Shown: piece after piece, positions 1-10,625 of the stretch
Position numbering within the stretch: the stretch's first letter is position 1
How the letters are laid out: each line of letters starts with the position of its first letter
Assembly: GCF_000298215.1 (NCBI RefSeq)
Contig: NZ_BAHD01000004.1
Span: 124,001-188,000 of the forward strand
Direction of reading: 5' to 3'
DNA: 64,000 bases
From: Kineosphaera limosa NBRC 100340
GTDB lineage: Bacteria > Actinomycetota > Actinomycetes > Actinomycetales > Dermatophilaceae
Made by a program: the position numbers and the translations under genes
The notes under the pieces: model-generated
Databases searched by the model: none
Seen by the model: only the letters and a program-made list of their open reading frames with translations
Told to the model about the DNA's origin: nothing

Positions 1-1514
1 AGATCCTGGTGCCCGGCCTTCGGGAGGGTGAGAACCTGAGGGCTCGCCGCCTGCTGGCTGCCCGTGGCGAGATCCTGGGGGATGGCGACGCCTCGCTGGT
101 CACCGCTCGCCCGGTCGTGCGGATCGGCATCGACCGAGGGGAGGCCTCGTCGAAGGCTGCCGCAGCCCGCAGCGCGCGCACGGTGGCTCGGCTCGTCGAT
201 GTCGACCAAGGCCCCTTCGTGGCCGCCGTCGTGGGTGCCGGTCCCAAGGCGTTCGTCGAGGCCATCACACTGCGCGCGGACACCACGGGCATCGACTCAC
301 TGAGCATCGAGATGGACTCCATCGACGGGGCCCGAGTCATCGAAGACGTGCTGCCTCTGGCCCCGAGCAGCACTTTCGCACGCCCGATCCTCGGCAGTGT
401 TGGCCCGGCGACCGCCGAGCAGGTAGAGCAGTCCAAGGGCGCGGTTCGCGCTGGAGACATCGTCGGCCTGGGCGGCTTGCAAGCCGCCCAGAACAAGCGA
501 CTCCAAGGCATCCCGGGGTACGTCGTCGAAGCGGTGAAGGACGACGGCTCCACCCGCGAGCTGCACGCCGTCGACGCCAAGCACGGCCAGTCGGTCCGCA
601 CCACCCTGAGCGAGGAGCAACAGTCCGCTGCGGAAGCCACCCTGGCCCACATCAAGCCCGCCAGCGCGATCGTGGCGATCCGTCCTTCAGACGGCCACGT
701 CCTGGCCGCGGCTAGCGGACCCGGCAGCAAGGGGTATTCGACTGCCACCCTGGGGCAGTACGCGCCAGGCTCAACCTTCAAGGCTGTGACCGCCCTGGCC
801 CTGCTCCGCAACGGCCTAACCCCGCAGAGCAGCGTGCCCTGCACAACCACGACGACCGCTGATGGACGGTCCTTCAAGAACTACGACAACTATCCCGCCA
901 CCGGGACCGGGAACATCCCCTTCGCCACCGCGTTCGCCAACTCCTGCAACACCGCCTTCATCGCCGAAAGGGATCGACTGGCGCCCGACTCCCTCTGGGG
1001 CGCTGCTGCCTCACTCGGCCTGACTCAGTCACCTCAGCTCGGAGTCCCGTCCGCGTTGGGAGACGTCCCCGACGCAGATACCGAGGTCGACCTTGCCGCG
1101 GCCATCATCGGCCAGGGCAAGGTGCTGGCTACCCCGCTCGGGATGGCCACCGTGGCGGCCAGCATCCAGCACGGATCGATCGTGACTCCCCGCATGGTCC
1201 TCGACGCCGAGCTCACCCCGACGCCCGCGGTCGTGGCCCCGCTCACTCCCGCGGAGGGCGAGCAGGTCCGCTCACTGATGCGGGGCGTGGTCACCCAAGG
1301 CTCTGCGACCTTCCTCGCCGACGTCCCCGGCGGTCCAGTCCTGGCGAAGACCGGCACCGCCGAGTACGGCACCGACTCCCCACCCAAGACGCACGCCTGG
1401 ATGATCGGGATCCACGACGACCTCGCCGTCGCTGTCTTCGTCGAGGACGGAGCCGGCGGCGCCTCGACGGCCGGCCCCCTCCTGGAGGACTTCCTGCGTC
1501 GGATCGATGGGTGA
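1..1514 (+). CDS. Penicillin-binding protein, transpeptidase (5' end outside window)
   Basis: Membrane-anchored D,D-transpeptidase that cross-links peptidoglycan outside the cell. The reading frame is open to the left edge; a GTG at 9 is probably internal, so the membrane anchor and first part of the MecA_N-like domain are missing. The visible protein has a MecA_N-like segment (first 90 or so residues), a dimerisation-type domain, then the penicillin-binding domain. The active-site set is complete: SxxK as STFK in the APGSTFKAV stretch (around 776), SxN as SCN (around 940) and KTG as AKTGTAEYG (around 1347). Its stop overlaps the start of the next small membrane gene, suggesting co-transcription. 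Subclass, housekeeping PBP2-like or accessory, cannot be decided from this fragment. Confidence 0.88.
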   Translation, partial: ILVPGLREGENLRARRLLAARGEILGDGDASLVTARPVVRIGIDRGEASSKAAAARSARTVARLVDVDQGPFVAAVVGAGPKAFVEAITLRADTTGIDSLSIEMDSIDGARVIEDVLPLAPSSTFARPILGSVGPATAEQVEQSKGAVRAGDIVGLGGLQAAQNKRLQGIPGYVVEAVKDDGSTRELHAVDAKHGQSVRTTLSEEQQSAAEATLAHIKPASAIVAIRPSDGHVLAAASGPGSKGYSTATLGQYAPGSTFKAVTALALLRNGLTPQSSVPCTTTTTADGRSFKNYDNYPATGTGNIPFATAFANSCNTAFIAERDRLAPDSLWGAAASLGLTQSPQLGVPSALGDVPDADTEVDLAAAIIGQGKVLATPLGMATVAASIQHGSIVTPRMVLDAELTPTPAVVAPLTPAEGEQVRSLMRGVVTQGSATFLADVPGGPVLAKTGTAEYGTDSPPKTHAWMIGIHDDLAVAVFVEDGAGGASTAGPLLEDFLRRIDG

Positions 1515-2085
1515 CGATGCTGTGATGACGACACCAGGCCAGGCGCAGGCAGCATGGCCAAGGGCCGGAGCGGCAGCGGTCGCGCTCGCCATCCTTGTCG
1601 CGGTGCTGGGCTGCTTCGCTCCACCGGTGGTCATCGGGGGCCTCCTGGCTCCCCCCTTCGCAGTCCACGCAAGCTTGGTCGTGGGAGCCCTCGTTGCCGC
1701 GGTCTGGATCGGGGTGCAGACCGGCCGACCCAGGGTCCCGGGACTTATCGGCACCGGGCTCCTCTGCCTCTCTCTTGTGTGCCTCCACTCGTCGGAGTCC
1801 CTGATGACGACGACATTCACGATCCTCGAACCCGCCGGCGCGGACGGCTGCCGCGTCGTGGCCCGCGAGTCCGCCTTTCTCATGAGCGGTGACGCGTCAG
1901 TTGGCGCCATCGGTCGCCACGGCGGGCCAGTGTGGATGACGGGCCATTACTTCGTCGACGACGGCGGCACCCCGATCCGTAACGGCGACTACCAGCTGAA
2001 ATGGGACAAGGACGGCAGCGCCTCCCTCCTCGTCTCGCAGGCCTATGACTTCGACCCGATCGAGCCAGAGCTGTCCTGCCGATGA
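1507..2085 (+). CDS. Small membrane protein of unknown function
   Basis: About 192 residues. The first 90 residues hold three or so hydrophobic helices (AAAVALAILVAVLGCF, a second around residues 50-68, a third around 78-92). The C-terminal half is polar and rich in Gly, Asp and Trp and probably lies outside the membrane. I recognise no family. It overlaps the end of the penicillin-binding protein gene by eight bases, so the two are likely translated from one mRNA. An ATG at 1525 is an alternative start, with no clear ribosome-binding site favouring either. A link to cell-wall synthesis is inference from position only. Confidence 0.55.
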   Translation: MGDDAVMTTPGQAQAAWPRAGAAAVALAILVAVLGCFAPPVVIGGLLAPPFAVHASLVVGALVAAVWIGVQTGRPRVPGLIGTGLLCLSLVCLHSSESLMTTTFTILEPAGADGCRVVARESAFLMSGDASVGAIGRHGGPVWMTGHYFVDDGGTPIRNGDYQLKWDKDGSASLLVSQAYDFDPIEPELSCR

Positions 2086-2141
2086 TGTCCGACGCGAAGT
2101 CCGCGGCCCACCCGCTGGCGTTTGGGCTGCGTCGCTGCGTC

Positions 2142-2168
2142 CCCGCGTCGCCGCGCTACCGACGCGGG
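2142..2168. terminator. Hairpin, probable terminator
   Basis: Perfect 9-bp inverted repeat, CCCGCGTCG and CGACGCGGG, separated by 9 nt. It lies 57 bp after the stop of the small membrane gene and before the capA-like gene. No T-run follows, as is usual in high-GC actinobacteria. Confidence 0.5.
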
Positions 2169-2279
2169 CGAGCCGGTCGACAAGGAGTGTCCAGCGGGCC
2201 ATCTGCCGTCGAAATGGCATGATGGAGAGGATGTTTCGCCGCTGAGCGGCGCCGTTGGGGGGTCAACTTCGGAGGCTCG

Positions 2280-3659
2280 ATGACCTCACCCCGCGGGGCC
2301 CGACGCGCTGCTGCTCCGGCGCGGCGAGCCATCGTCACCCTGCTGGCGGTCGTCGGACTGCTCGGGGTCATTGCCTGCCAGCGGGCGGCCTCGCCGCCGG
2401 ACCGGGCGTCGACGGTCACCCAGGCAGCCACACAGCGCGAGGCCCCACCGATCGGACACGGCGGTCAGCTCGCCGTGGAAGAGGCCGCGCAAGCGCCGGC
2501 GTACGGGCCGACGGACGGCCCGACCCAGGGCGCGGGTGCCCCGTCGCCAGAGCGCACGCCCGCGCCGGCCCAAAGTGTGACCGTCGTGCTCACCGGCGAC
2601 ACGCTCGTGCATCCGCCACTGTGGCGCACCGCCGAGCGCGACGCCTCGGCGACAAAGCGCGCCGGCGAACTGGACTTCCGGCCGATGCTGGCCGCGATGC
2701 GCCCGCTGATCGACGGGGCCGACGCCGCGGTCTGCCACCTGGAAACCCCCGTCGCCGAACCCGGCGGCCCCTACCGCGGCTATCCGGCGTTCTCGGTGCC
2801 GCCGCAGATCCTCGACGCCCTGGCGTGGGTCGGCTACGACGGCTGCACCACCGCCTCCAATCACAGCCTCGACGCCGGGTTCGCCGGCCTGATCCACACG
2901 ATCGACGCCATGGCCGCGGCCGGCTTGGGCCACACCGGCACCTGGGCCACCGCCGCGGACGCCGGCAGCCCCCTGATGATCGAGGCGCGCGGCGTGCGCA
3001 TCGCCGTCATCACCGGCACGTACGACACCAACGGCATCCCGCTGCCGCGCAACGCCCCCTGGTCGGTGGCGCTGCTGGACCCGGCCCGCCTCATCGCCTC
3101 CGCCAAGGCGGCCCGAGCGGACGGCGCCGATCTCGTGCTCGCCGGCCTGCACTGGGGTGCGGAGTACGCCAGCACGCCGACCGCAGCGCAGCGCCGGATC
3201 GCCCGCACCCTCGCGGACTCGGGCCAGATCGACCTCATCTACGGCCACCACGCCCATGTCGTGCAGCCCTTCGATCGGATCGGCGACACGTGGGTGCTCT
3301 ACGGCCTGGGCAACGCCGTTGCCCACCACGCGACTCGGGCGCCCGGCGTGGACGACGGCGTTGCCGCCCGAGTCACCTTCACTCGTGCCCGGAGTGCCCC
3401 CGCCGCCCCCGAGCCAGGCGGGTCGAAGCAGAGGCGTTGGTCCACCGAGCGGGTGGAGTACGTGCCCACGACCGTGCTGCGCAGCACGGGCGAGCGGCCG
3501 GCCAGGATCGTCCCCCTGGAGGTCGCTGCAGCGGACCGCGGGGTGAGCGCCGCCGAACGCGCCCGCCTCGAGCGGGCCCGCGACGCGGTGTCCGGCACCG
3601 TTCGATCGCTGCGGGCGCCGGGGATCGAACGGGCGCAGGCTAGCGTCCCAACTCGCTGA
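2280..3659 (+). CDS. CapA-family lipoprotein (metallophosphatase-like)
   Basis: 459-residue CapA/PgsA-type protein. Family members are related to calcineurin-like metallophosphatases and are tied to poly-gamma-glutamate capsule or other surface-polymer synthesis. A signal peptide ends in a lipobox (VIAC, Cys33), so it should be anchored on the outer face of the membrane. A Pro/Ala/Thr-rich stretch to about residue 95 precedes the domain, which shows VVLTGDTLVH, NHSLD, LHWGAEY and YGHHAHVVQ, the metal-site blocks of the family. A GGAGG ribosome-binding site sits 5 nt before the ATG. The last 20 bases overlap the convergent hydrolase gene. No pgsB/capB or capC partner is in view, so the polymer is unknown. 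Confidence 0.82.
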   Translation: MTSPRGARRAAAPARRAIVTLLAVVGLLGVIACQRAASPPDRASTVTQAATQREAPPIGHGGQLAVEEAAQAPAYGPTDGPTQGAGAPSPERTPAPAQSVTVVLTGDTLVHPPLWRTAERDASATKRAGELDFRPMLAAMRPLIDGADAAVCHLETPVAEPGGPYRGYPAFSVPPQILDALAWVGYDGCTTASNHSLDAGFAGLIHTIDAMAAAGLGHTGTWATAADAGSPLMIEARGVRIAVITGTYDTNGIPLPRNAPWSVALLDPARLIASAKAARADGADLVLAGLHWGAEYASTPTAAQRRIARTLADSGQIDLIYGHHAHVVQPFDRIGDTWVLYGLGNAVAHHATRAPGVDDGVAARVTFTRARSAPAAPEPGGSKQRRWSTERVEYVPTTVLRSTGERPARIVPLEVAAADRGVSAAERARLERARDAVSGTVRSLRAPGIERAQASVPTR

Positions 3660-4530
3660 GAAAAGCTGACAGCTCGGCACGGAAGCGGTCGGAGGCCTCC
3701 AGGTGGGCCCAGTGCCCGCAGTCGTCGACGAGCACGAGGCGGGCGTCGGGCATGCGCCGGGCCGCGTCGACCGACCCCGACGGCGAGACGAGCGTGTCTT
3801 GGCGGCCGTGGAAGAACAGGGTGGGCGCTCCGATCTCGTGCACGACCGGGAGCAGGTTGTTGCGCATCCGGGTCGGCGCCAGCGACGCCTGGTTGTAGCG
3901 GCGGTAGCCCATGCCCTCGGGGTGGCGGGCAGCCTCGGCCAGAAACTCCGTGCGCACCTGCGGCGGCAGCGTAGCCACGTCGTGGACCATCGAAGTGAGC
4001 GCCTTCTCCACGTACCGGTTGGCCAGTCGGGCCAGCGGGTCCATCGCCCGATCCGGCAAGCTCGCCAATGTCCACGCCACGAGATTCGCCTGGCGGTTGC
4101 GGAACACCGGGACCAGTCCGCCCGGTGCGATGAGCACGAGGCCCGCGGCCAGGTTCGGATGCCGCAGCGCGACCTGCATCGCGACGTCACCACCCATCGA
4201 CACGCCGACGACGACCGCCCGCGCCACCCCCAGGCGCCCGGCCATCGCAGCGACGAAGTCCCCTTGGTCGCGCGGCCCGCCCACCGGCTCCACCTGGGTA
4301 TACCCGAATCCGGGCAGGTCCAAGGCCAGCACCTCGCGGTCGGCACCGAAGGCCTCGAACAGCTCGAACCACGAGATCGCGGCGTTGTCCGACCCGCCGC
4401 CGTGGATCAACAGCAGCGGCAGCGCCCCACCCGGCGTGGCGTTCGCGGTGCTGCGCAGCACCCGGACCCGCCCCAGGTTCGTTTCCAGGTACTCCTCGCG
4501 GGCTCCCGGCGGAATGAGTCGGCTCGTCAT
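3640..4530 (-). CDS. Alpha/beta-fold hydrolase
   Basis: 296 residues, close to the usual length for a single-domain cytoplasmic alpha/beta hydrolase. The oxyanion region is LLLIHGGGSDNAA, the nucleophile elbow is GVSMGG, the acid is in GRQDTLVS and the histidine is in CGHWAHLE, so the triad is intact. The pattern resembles C-C bond hydrolases of aromatic degradation (MhpC/BphD-like), which often read SMGG at the elbow, but the substrate cannot be told. It is convergent with capA, overlapping it by 20 bp, and divergent from hppD across a 247-bp AT-richer spacer. A role in aromatic or tyrosine catabolism next to hppD is possible, though only inferred. Confidence 0.8.
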   Translation of the reverse strand: MTSRLIPPGAREEYLETNLGRVRVLRSTANATPGGALPLLLIHGGGSDNAAISWFELFEAFGADREVLALDLPGFGYTQVEPVGGPRDQGDFVAAMAGRLGVARAVVVGVSMGGDVAMQVALRHPNLAAGLVLIAPGGLVPVFRNRQANLVAWTLASLPDRAMDPLARLANRYVEKALTSMVHDVATLPPQVRTEFLAEAARHPEGMGYRRYNQASLAPTRMRNNLLPVVHEIGAPTLFFHGRQDTLVSPSGSVDAARRMPDARLVLVDDCGHWAHLEASDRFRAELSAFLSELGR

Positions 4531-4592
4531 ACGTGCCAGGTTTCCCGATCGGGCTCGCGTTCGCTACTCAGCGACCCGGGCTCATCGAGGAG

Positions 4593-4641
4593 TGCGCAAT
4601 ATGTGCAGTCAATAGACGTTATTGCTCTACAAAGTGCACAT
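4593..4641. promoter_or_regulatory. Nested inverted repeats upstream of hppD, putative operator
   Basis: A locally AT-rich patch between the divergent hydrolase and hppD genes. GCAATA (4596-4601) pairs with TATTGC (4620-4625), and ATGTGCA (4601-4607) pairs with TGCACAT (4635-4641). The first block, 4593-4607, is itself palindromic (TGCnCA-N3-TGnGCA). Such linked weak palindromes resemble Lrp/AsnC-type sites, which commonly control hppD in actinobacteria. The regulator is not in this window. Confidence 0.45.
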
Positions 4642-4669
4642 GTCCACTACCGCAGCTCGTGACCGTTGA

Positions 4670-5983
<1,314 letters not shown>

Positions 5984-5990
5984 ACCTCTG

Positions 5991-6031
5991 CAGCCCCATC
6001 CCCACTGGCCTGAACGGCGGGGATGGGGCTG
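5991..6031. terminator. hppD terminator hairpin
   Basis: CAGCCCCATCCCC pairs perfectly with GGGGATGGGGCTG, a 13-bp stem starting 7 bp after the hppD stop. It is the first of two hairpins in the convergent gap to the sugar-phosphate transferase. Confidence 0.75.
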
Positions 6032-6040
6032 GGCATGCGA

Positions 6041-6080
6041 GAGGCGCTCAACCCGGACCCCAATCCAGGTTGAGCGCCTC
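6041..6080. terminator. Second convergent terminator hairpin
   Basis: GAGGCGCTCAACC pairs with GGTTGAGCGCCTC, a perfect 13-bp stem with a 14-nt loop. It sits 25 bp beyond the stop of the leftward sugar-phosphate transferase and probably ends that transcript. Confidence 0.7.
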
Positions 6081-6104
6081 TTCGTGTGCGCAGCGGTGCG
6101 AGCG

Positions 6105-7661
6105 TCAGTAGGCGCCGGAGCCGGCGACGACTGCGCGGAACGTGCGGAACAGGATCTGCAGGTCGACGATCGGCGACCAGTTGTCGACGTAACGCAGGTC
6201 GAGGCGGATCGACTGCTCCCAGTCGAGGTCGCTGCGGCCGCTGATCTGCCACAGGCCGGTCATGCCGGGACGCACGTGCAGACGGCGCATCGCGTCGGGC
6301 TCGTACTGCTCGACCTCGGCCTGGCTCTGCGGGCGCGGGCCGACGAGCGACATCGTGCCGAAGAGCACGTTGAACAGCTGCGGCAGTTCGTCGAGGGAGT
6401 ACTTGCGCAGGAAGTGACCGATGCCGGTGATGCGCGGGTCACGCTTGAGCTTGAACTGCACCGAGTTGCCCTCGGACATGTGCAGCAGGGACTCGAGCTT
6501 CTTCTCCGCGTCGACGCACATCGTGCGGAACTTGAAGATCGTGAACATGTCGCCGCGCACCCCGACGCGCTTCTGCTTGAAGATCACCGGACCGGGGTCA
6601 GTCACCTTGATCGCGATGGCGATCGCGATGAGCAGCGGCGACAGGCCCAGGATGAGGAAGAACGCCAGCGTGCGGTCCATGAGGCTCTTGAGGATGACCG
6701 AGCGGCGCGTGGCCGCCGGACGCTCGATGTGCAGCAGCGACATGTCCGTGGACTGGCGGATCGACAGTCGCGGACCCGCGACATCGAGCAGACCCGTGGA
6801 GACGACGAGCTCGACCCCGCGCTCCTCCAGCGCCCACGCCAGCCGGCGCAGCTGCTTGCCGACCAGCTCGGGGTGGGACGTGACGACCACGACCTCCGCG
6901 TCGCACAGATCCACCGCGGAGATGGCCTCCAACGGCGTCCCCAGTACGGGCACACCATCGATATCGGTCGTGGAGTTCCAGTTCGAGTCCATCGCCGAGG
7001 TGCACACAGCGACCGGCTCCATGCCCTGGTCGGGGGAGCTCTTGATGTTGCGGATCAGCTCGGCGACCGCGTCGGCGCGACCGACGACGACGGTGCGCTG
7101 CATGAGCACGCCGCTGCGACGGTTGTGGTGCAGCCAGTGCCGCATGAGCCGACGCACCAGCACGCCGAGCAGGAACAGCCCGACGATCAGGGTGATGACG
7201 TACATCCGGCTCCACTGCACCTTGACGAACAGGCCGGCGACGGCCAGCAGGCCGAGCAGCATGATCGTCGCGCGGCCCACCGCGCGATACTCCTCGTCGG
7301 AGACGCCCAGGTAGCGGCGCTCGTAGGCCCGCGACATCGCCAGCGTGAGTACCCAGACGATCGGCATGGCCAGGCTGGCCAGGATGTAGCCGCGACCGAC
7401 GTCGGCCGACGCGGGCCCGATGATGAGAGCGAGCGTCACCACGAGGCCGCCGACCAGGAAGTCGAGCCCCAGCAGGCGACGCGTGTACTTGTCGGCCCAC
7501 GTGCCGGACCGATGCGAGTGCGCGAAGATGTCACCGTCCATCGACGGTGTGGTCAAGGCTGTCGCACCCCGCTGCGACGCCGAACCGGCTGCCGTGTGCG
7601 GAAGTTCGACACGCCGCGCGTGCCGGGATTCCCGAGCAGCCTCTCGTTCATGAATGGACAA
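6105..7661 (-). CDS. Polyprenyl-phosphate sugar-phosphate transferase (exopolysaccharide priming enzyme)
   Basis: Integral membrane enzyme of the WcaJ/WbaP/CpsE type. It moves a sugar-1-phosphate from a nucleotide sugar to undecaprenyl phosphate and so starts a repeat unit of a surface polysaccharide. The N-terminal half carries about four membrane helices, followed by a CoA-binding-like domain and a fifth helix. The C-terminal catalytic domain is complete: [36 protein letters not shown] and [14 protein letters not shown] choose the TTG at 7661 because an AGGGGA ribosome-binding site lies 6 nt upstream; an ATG at 7541, just before MDGDIFAHS, is the alternative. It is divergent from the glycosyltransferase fusion, probably part of the same pathway. 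Confidence 0.9.
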   Translation of the reverse strand: MSIHEREAARESRHARRVELPHTAAGSASQRGATALTTPSMDGDIFAHSHRSGTWADKYTRRLLGLDFLVGGLVVTLALIIGPASADVGRGYILASLAMPIVWVLTLAMSRAYERRYLGVSDEEYRAVGRATIMLLGLLAVAGLFVKVQWSRMYVITLIVGLFLLGVLVRRLMRHWLHHNRRSGVLMQRTVVVGRADAVAELIRNIKSSPDQGMEPVAVCTSAMDSNWNSTTDIDGVPVLGTPLEAISAVDLCDAEVVVVTSHPELVGKQLRRLAWALEERGVELVVSTGLLDVAGPRLSIRQSTDMSLLHIERPAATRRSVILKSLMDRTLAFFLILGLSPLLIAIAIAIKVTDPGPVIFKQKRVGVRGDMFTIFKFRTMCVDAEKKLESLLHMSEGNSVQFKLKRDPRITGIGHFLRKYSLDELPQLFNVLFGTMSLVGPRPQSQAEVEQYEPDAMRRLHVRPGMTGLWQISGRSDLDWEQSIRLDLRYVDNWSPIVDLQILFRTFRAVVAGSGAY

Positions 7662-8120
7662 CAGAAGTCCCCTCCCAATACAAATCAGCCCGCACCCGCG
7701 CGCCAAAAGGCACGTGCGATGCAGCCCCCGATCCCCATGTCGCCGGCCCCTGGGTCCCCCGTGGTTCCGAACGGCCGACTTGGACGACAGACCAGAGTCT
7801 AGACAAAGTTCTCCGTGAACGTCACGTCACGAGCGTGTCGCATGCGCAAGGCACCGGAGCAACACCTGCCGGCGGGCGGTCGGCGCCGTCGGCTCCGCCC
7901 ATGAATCTGGTCGGGCCACAGCCTATCCCGGGTCGACCGAAGAGTTTGAACGGGCGTCCGAGGCGGGTGTTAACAGGCCGAACGGTGAGACGAACGGGCG
8001 GCTGTGGGGCCTGCCCAACGGCCTCCGGTCGATGTGGTGAGGCGCCCGGGTGGGGGAGCGGGGTAGGGTCGCCCAGGGGAAATTTCGCGCTCTGCGCGGC
8101 ACGGGGGGATCGGGAAGGAC
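7662..8120. other. Divergent intergenic region of the polysaccharide genes
   Basis: About 460 bp between the leftward sugar-phosphate transferase and the rightward glycosyltransferase fusion. It must hold both promoters. I see possible -10 boxes TAGGGT (8064-8069, rightward) and TAGACT (around 7800, leftward), neither with a convincing -35, and an isolated 8-bp palindrome TGTTAACA near 7972. No gene was found in it. Confidence 0.4.
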
Positions 8121-10514
8121 ATGACGCACACAGCTATGACATCGACAGCTATGACATCGACAGGGCCGCTAGGGCGCACGACCGGCACGGGGCCGGCACC
8201 ACTGAAGAACGACACGACGATCGGCATGAGGGTCGGCATGAACAACGACACGAAGATCGACGCGAGCGCCGACGCCGTCGGCTGGGACGATCTCGAGGTC
8301 GTGCTCGTCAGCTACCGCAGCCGCGACCACGTCGAGGCGCTGCTCGACTCGTGGGGCCAGCAGCTGCCGGTCGTCGTCGTCGACAACTCCGGGGATGTCG
8401 ACGGGCTGCGCGAGCTCGCGGACGGCCGCCCCAACGTTCGCTACGTCGACGGCGGCGGTCAGGGTTTCGCCCGCGCCGCCAACCGCGGGGCTTTCAGCAG
8501 CACCGCGCCTTATGTCGCCTTCGTCAACCCGGACTCTCGGCCCACCGCCGAGGACCTGCTGGCGCTGGCCCGCGGAGTGGCGCAAGACCCCGGGGCCGTG
8601 TCGCACGCCGCGACGGTCACCGGTCACGACGGTGATGTCGAGATCGGCGTCGGCGGCTGGGAGCCGACCCTGGCGCGCACCGCCACCTACGCCTTCGGGC
8701 TGCACAAGCGTTTCCCCCGGCACGGCATCTACGCCAAGCCGCAGCTCGGTGAGCACATCGAGCTGGAGTGGACGACCGGAGCCTGCATGGTCGTGCGCGG
8801 CCCCGAGTTCACCCGCCTCGGCGGCTTCGACGAGTCCTTCTACGTCTACAACGAGGACATGTCGTTCGGCCGCCGCGCCCGCGAAGAGGGCCTGACCCAG
8901 GTGCTGCGCTCCGACGTCGTCGTGCGCCACGGCGCCGGCGGCTCCGGGGCGCCCTCGGTCGAGATGTTGCGGCTGCGCGGCGCGTCCTTCGCCAACTACG
9001 TCGAGCGCTACCACAGCGGCGTGCCCGCCAAGGTGATGCGGGCGTCGATGGCCACCGGCTACGCCCTCCGCGCCGCCCAGCAGAAGCTGGCCGGCAACGA
9101 CGACCTGTCGCGCCAGTACCGCGCCGTCATCGGCGGCCTCGTGCAACGCACCGCCCACGTCGGCGGTGTGGAGGTCGCCCGGCAGCGGTTCAACGACACT
9201 GCGCCGCAGCACGGCACCGGCAGCGGCACCGAATCCGGCCACGACTCGGCGCTGATCGTCGCGGACGACTCGGTGACCGACCAGGCGCCCTTCCTCCTGA
9301 TCACCAAGGAGTTCGGCGTGCCGGCCACCTCCGGGGGCATGCTGCGCACGCTGGCGTTGGTTCGCTGGCTCGCGCGTCGCGGCCCCGTCGTCGTGGTGCA
9401 CCCCAAGGGAGTGCACGGCGCCCGCCTCGCCGACCCGACCGCCGACTCGATGCCCGACTCGATGCCCGACTCGGGCATCGAGCCGGAGATCGTCATCGAG
9501 CAGTTGCGGCAGGCGCCACCGCGCAGCCTGGCCCACGACGCCGTGTCGGCGTTCACGTACCGCAGCCTCGGGGCACCCCGCACCTGCGGCGCCGGCCTGT
9601 TGACGGGGCTGCGCGAGAGCCTGGACCAGCTGGGTCCGTTCCGCGCGGCGATCGTCGACCACACGTGCGTCTTCGGGGTGGAGTCGCTGCTGCCCGCGCA
9701 GCTGCCGGTCGTGCTCAGCACCCACAACGTCGAGTCCGACCTCATGCGCCAGCGCGCCGACGCCGAGTCGGGCTGGCAGCACTATGCCGCGCTCGCCGAG
9801 ACGCGGCTGCTGCGGCGCCTGGAGATGGGGGTCGGGGCCCGTCGTCCCACCGTCGTCTGCACGGCCGCCGACGGCGCGGCCGTGACCGCGGACACCGACG
9901 GTAACGCCGTCGTCGTGGCCCGCAACGGTGTCACCCCGCCCAGCCGGCCCCTACGCGCGGAGGCGCTCGCCGCGGGCGCCATCAACACCGACGAGTTGCT
10001 GTTCACCGGCGCGCTGGACTGGCGGCCCAACATCAACGGCATCCTGTGGCTGCTGGAGTCCGACGCCTGGAAGGCGCTCTGCCAGGAGCGGCCGAACCTG
10101 GTGCTCACCGTCGCGGGCCGCAATCCGTCGCCGGAGTTCGTGCAGCGCGTGCAGGCCGCCGACGGCGCCCGGGTCGAGGCCGACGTGCCGAGCATGGAGC
10201 CGCTGCTGACGCGGGCCCGCCTCGGTGTCGCCCCCCTCTTGGAGGGCGGCGGCTCGCGCATCAAGCTGCTGGAGTACGCGGCCTACGCCCTGCCGAGCGT
10301 CTCGACGTTCGTCGGCGCCTCGGGGCTCGACGGCCTGCCGGAGGTCGCGGTGCGCCAGACTCCGGAGGACGCCCAGGCCTTCTGCGACGCGCTCCGTGCG
10401 GCCCTCGACCACGGCCCCACCGTCCTCGACGAGGCCGTTGTCGCTACCGTGCTCGACCGCTACGGCTGGGACCGGGCTCTGGCACCCATCGCCGATCTGC
10501 TCGACGTCGTCTGA
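8121..10514 (+). CDS. Two-domain glycosyltransferase, GT2-GT4 fusion
   Basis: 797-residue cytoplasmic protein built from two complete glycosyltransferases. Residues about 55-290 are a GT2 (GT-A) rhamnosyltransferase-like domain with VVVVDNSGD, FVNPDSRP, TGACMVVRG and GGFDESFYVYNEDMSFGRR. Residues about 388-797 are a GT4-like (GT-B) domain with FGVPATSGGMLRTL, STHNVESDLMRQ and a donor-binding block PLLEGGGSRIKLLEYAAYA. Each half matches a normal single enzyme, so one polypeptide probably adds two consecutive sugars to a lipid-linked repeat unit. The N-terminus holds a 15-bp tandem duplication that makes three in-frame ATGs (8121, 8136, 8151). GGAAGGA ends one base before the first, so the exact start is unsure. 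It is divergent from the priming transferase. Confidence 0.88.
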   Translation: MTHTAMTSTAMTSTGPLGRTTGTGPAPLKNDTTIGMRVGMNNDTKIDASADAVGWDDLEVVLVSYRSRDHVEALLDSWGQQLPVVVVDNSGDVDGLRELADGRPNVRYVDGGGQGFARAANRGAFSSTAPYVAFVNPDSRPTAEDLLALARGVAQDPGAVSHAATVTGHDGDVEIGVGGWEPTLARTATYAFGLHKRFPRHGIYAKPQLGEHIELEWTTGACMVVRGPEFTRLGGFDESFYVYNEDMSFGRRAREEGLTQVLRSDVVVRHGAGGSGAPSVEMLRLRGASFANYVERYHSGVPAKVMRASMATGYALRAAQQKLAGNDDLSRQYRAVIGGLVQRTAHVGGVEVARQRFNDTAPQHGTGSGTESGHDSALIVADDSVTDQAPFLLITKEFGVPATSGGMLRTLALVRWLARRGPVVVVHPKGVHGARLADPTADSMPDSMPDSGIEPEIVIEQLRQAPPRSLAHDAVSAFTYRSLGAPRTCGAGLLTGLRESLDQLGPFRAAIVDHTCVFGVESLLPAQLPVVLSTHNVESDLMRQRADAESGWQHYAALAETRLLRRLEMGVGARRPTVVCTAADGAAVTADTDGNAVVVARNGVTPPSRPLRAEALAAGAINTDELLFTGALDWRPNINGILWLLESDAWKALCQERPNLVLTVAGRNPSPEFVQRVQAADGARVEADVPSMEPLLTRARLGVAPLLEGGGSRIKLLEYAAYALPSVSTFVGASGLDGLPEVAVRQTPEDAQAFCDALRAALDHGPTVLDEAVVATVLDRYGWDRALAPIADLLDVV
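8131..8160 (+). repeat. 15-bp tandem duplication at a gene start
   Basis: The unit CAGCTATGACATCGA occurs twice in a row at 8131-8145 and 8146-8160. It keeps the reading frame of the GT2-GT4 gene, encodes AMTST twice, and each copy carries an in-frame ATG. Confidence 0.85.
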
Positions 10515-10625
10515 GCGCGGGCACCGCGGCGGGCGCGCGCTGCTCGCGCATGGAGCCAGCCCGCATCGAGCTGCCGCCGCGAGAGTCACAGTTCGCGGCG
10601 GCACGCACAGCCACGTTTCTGCACG

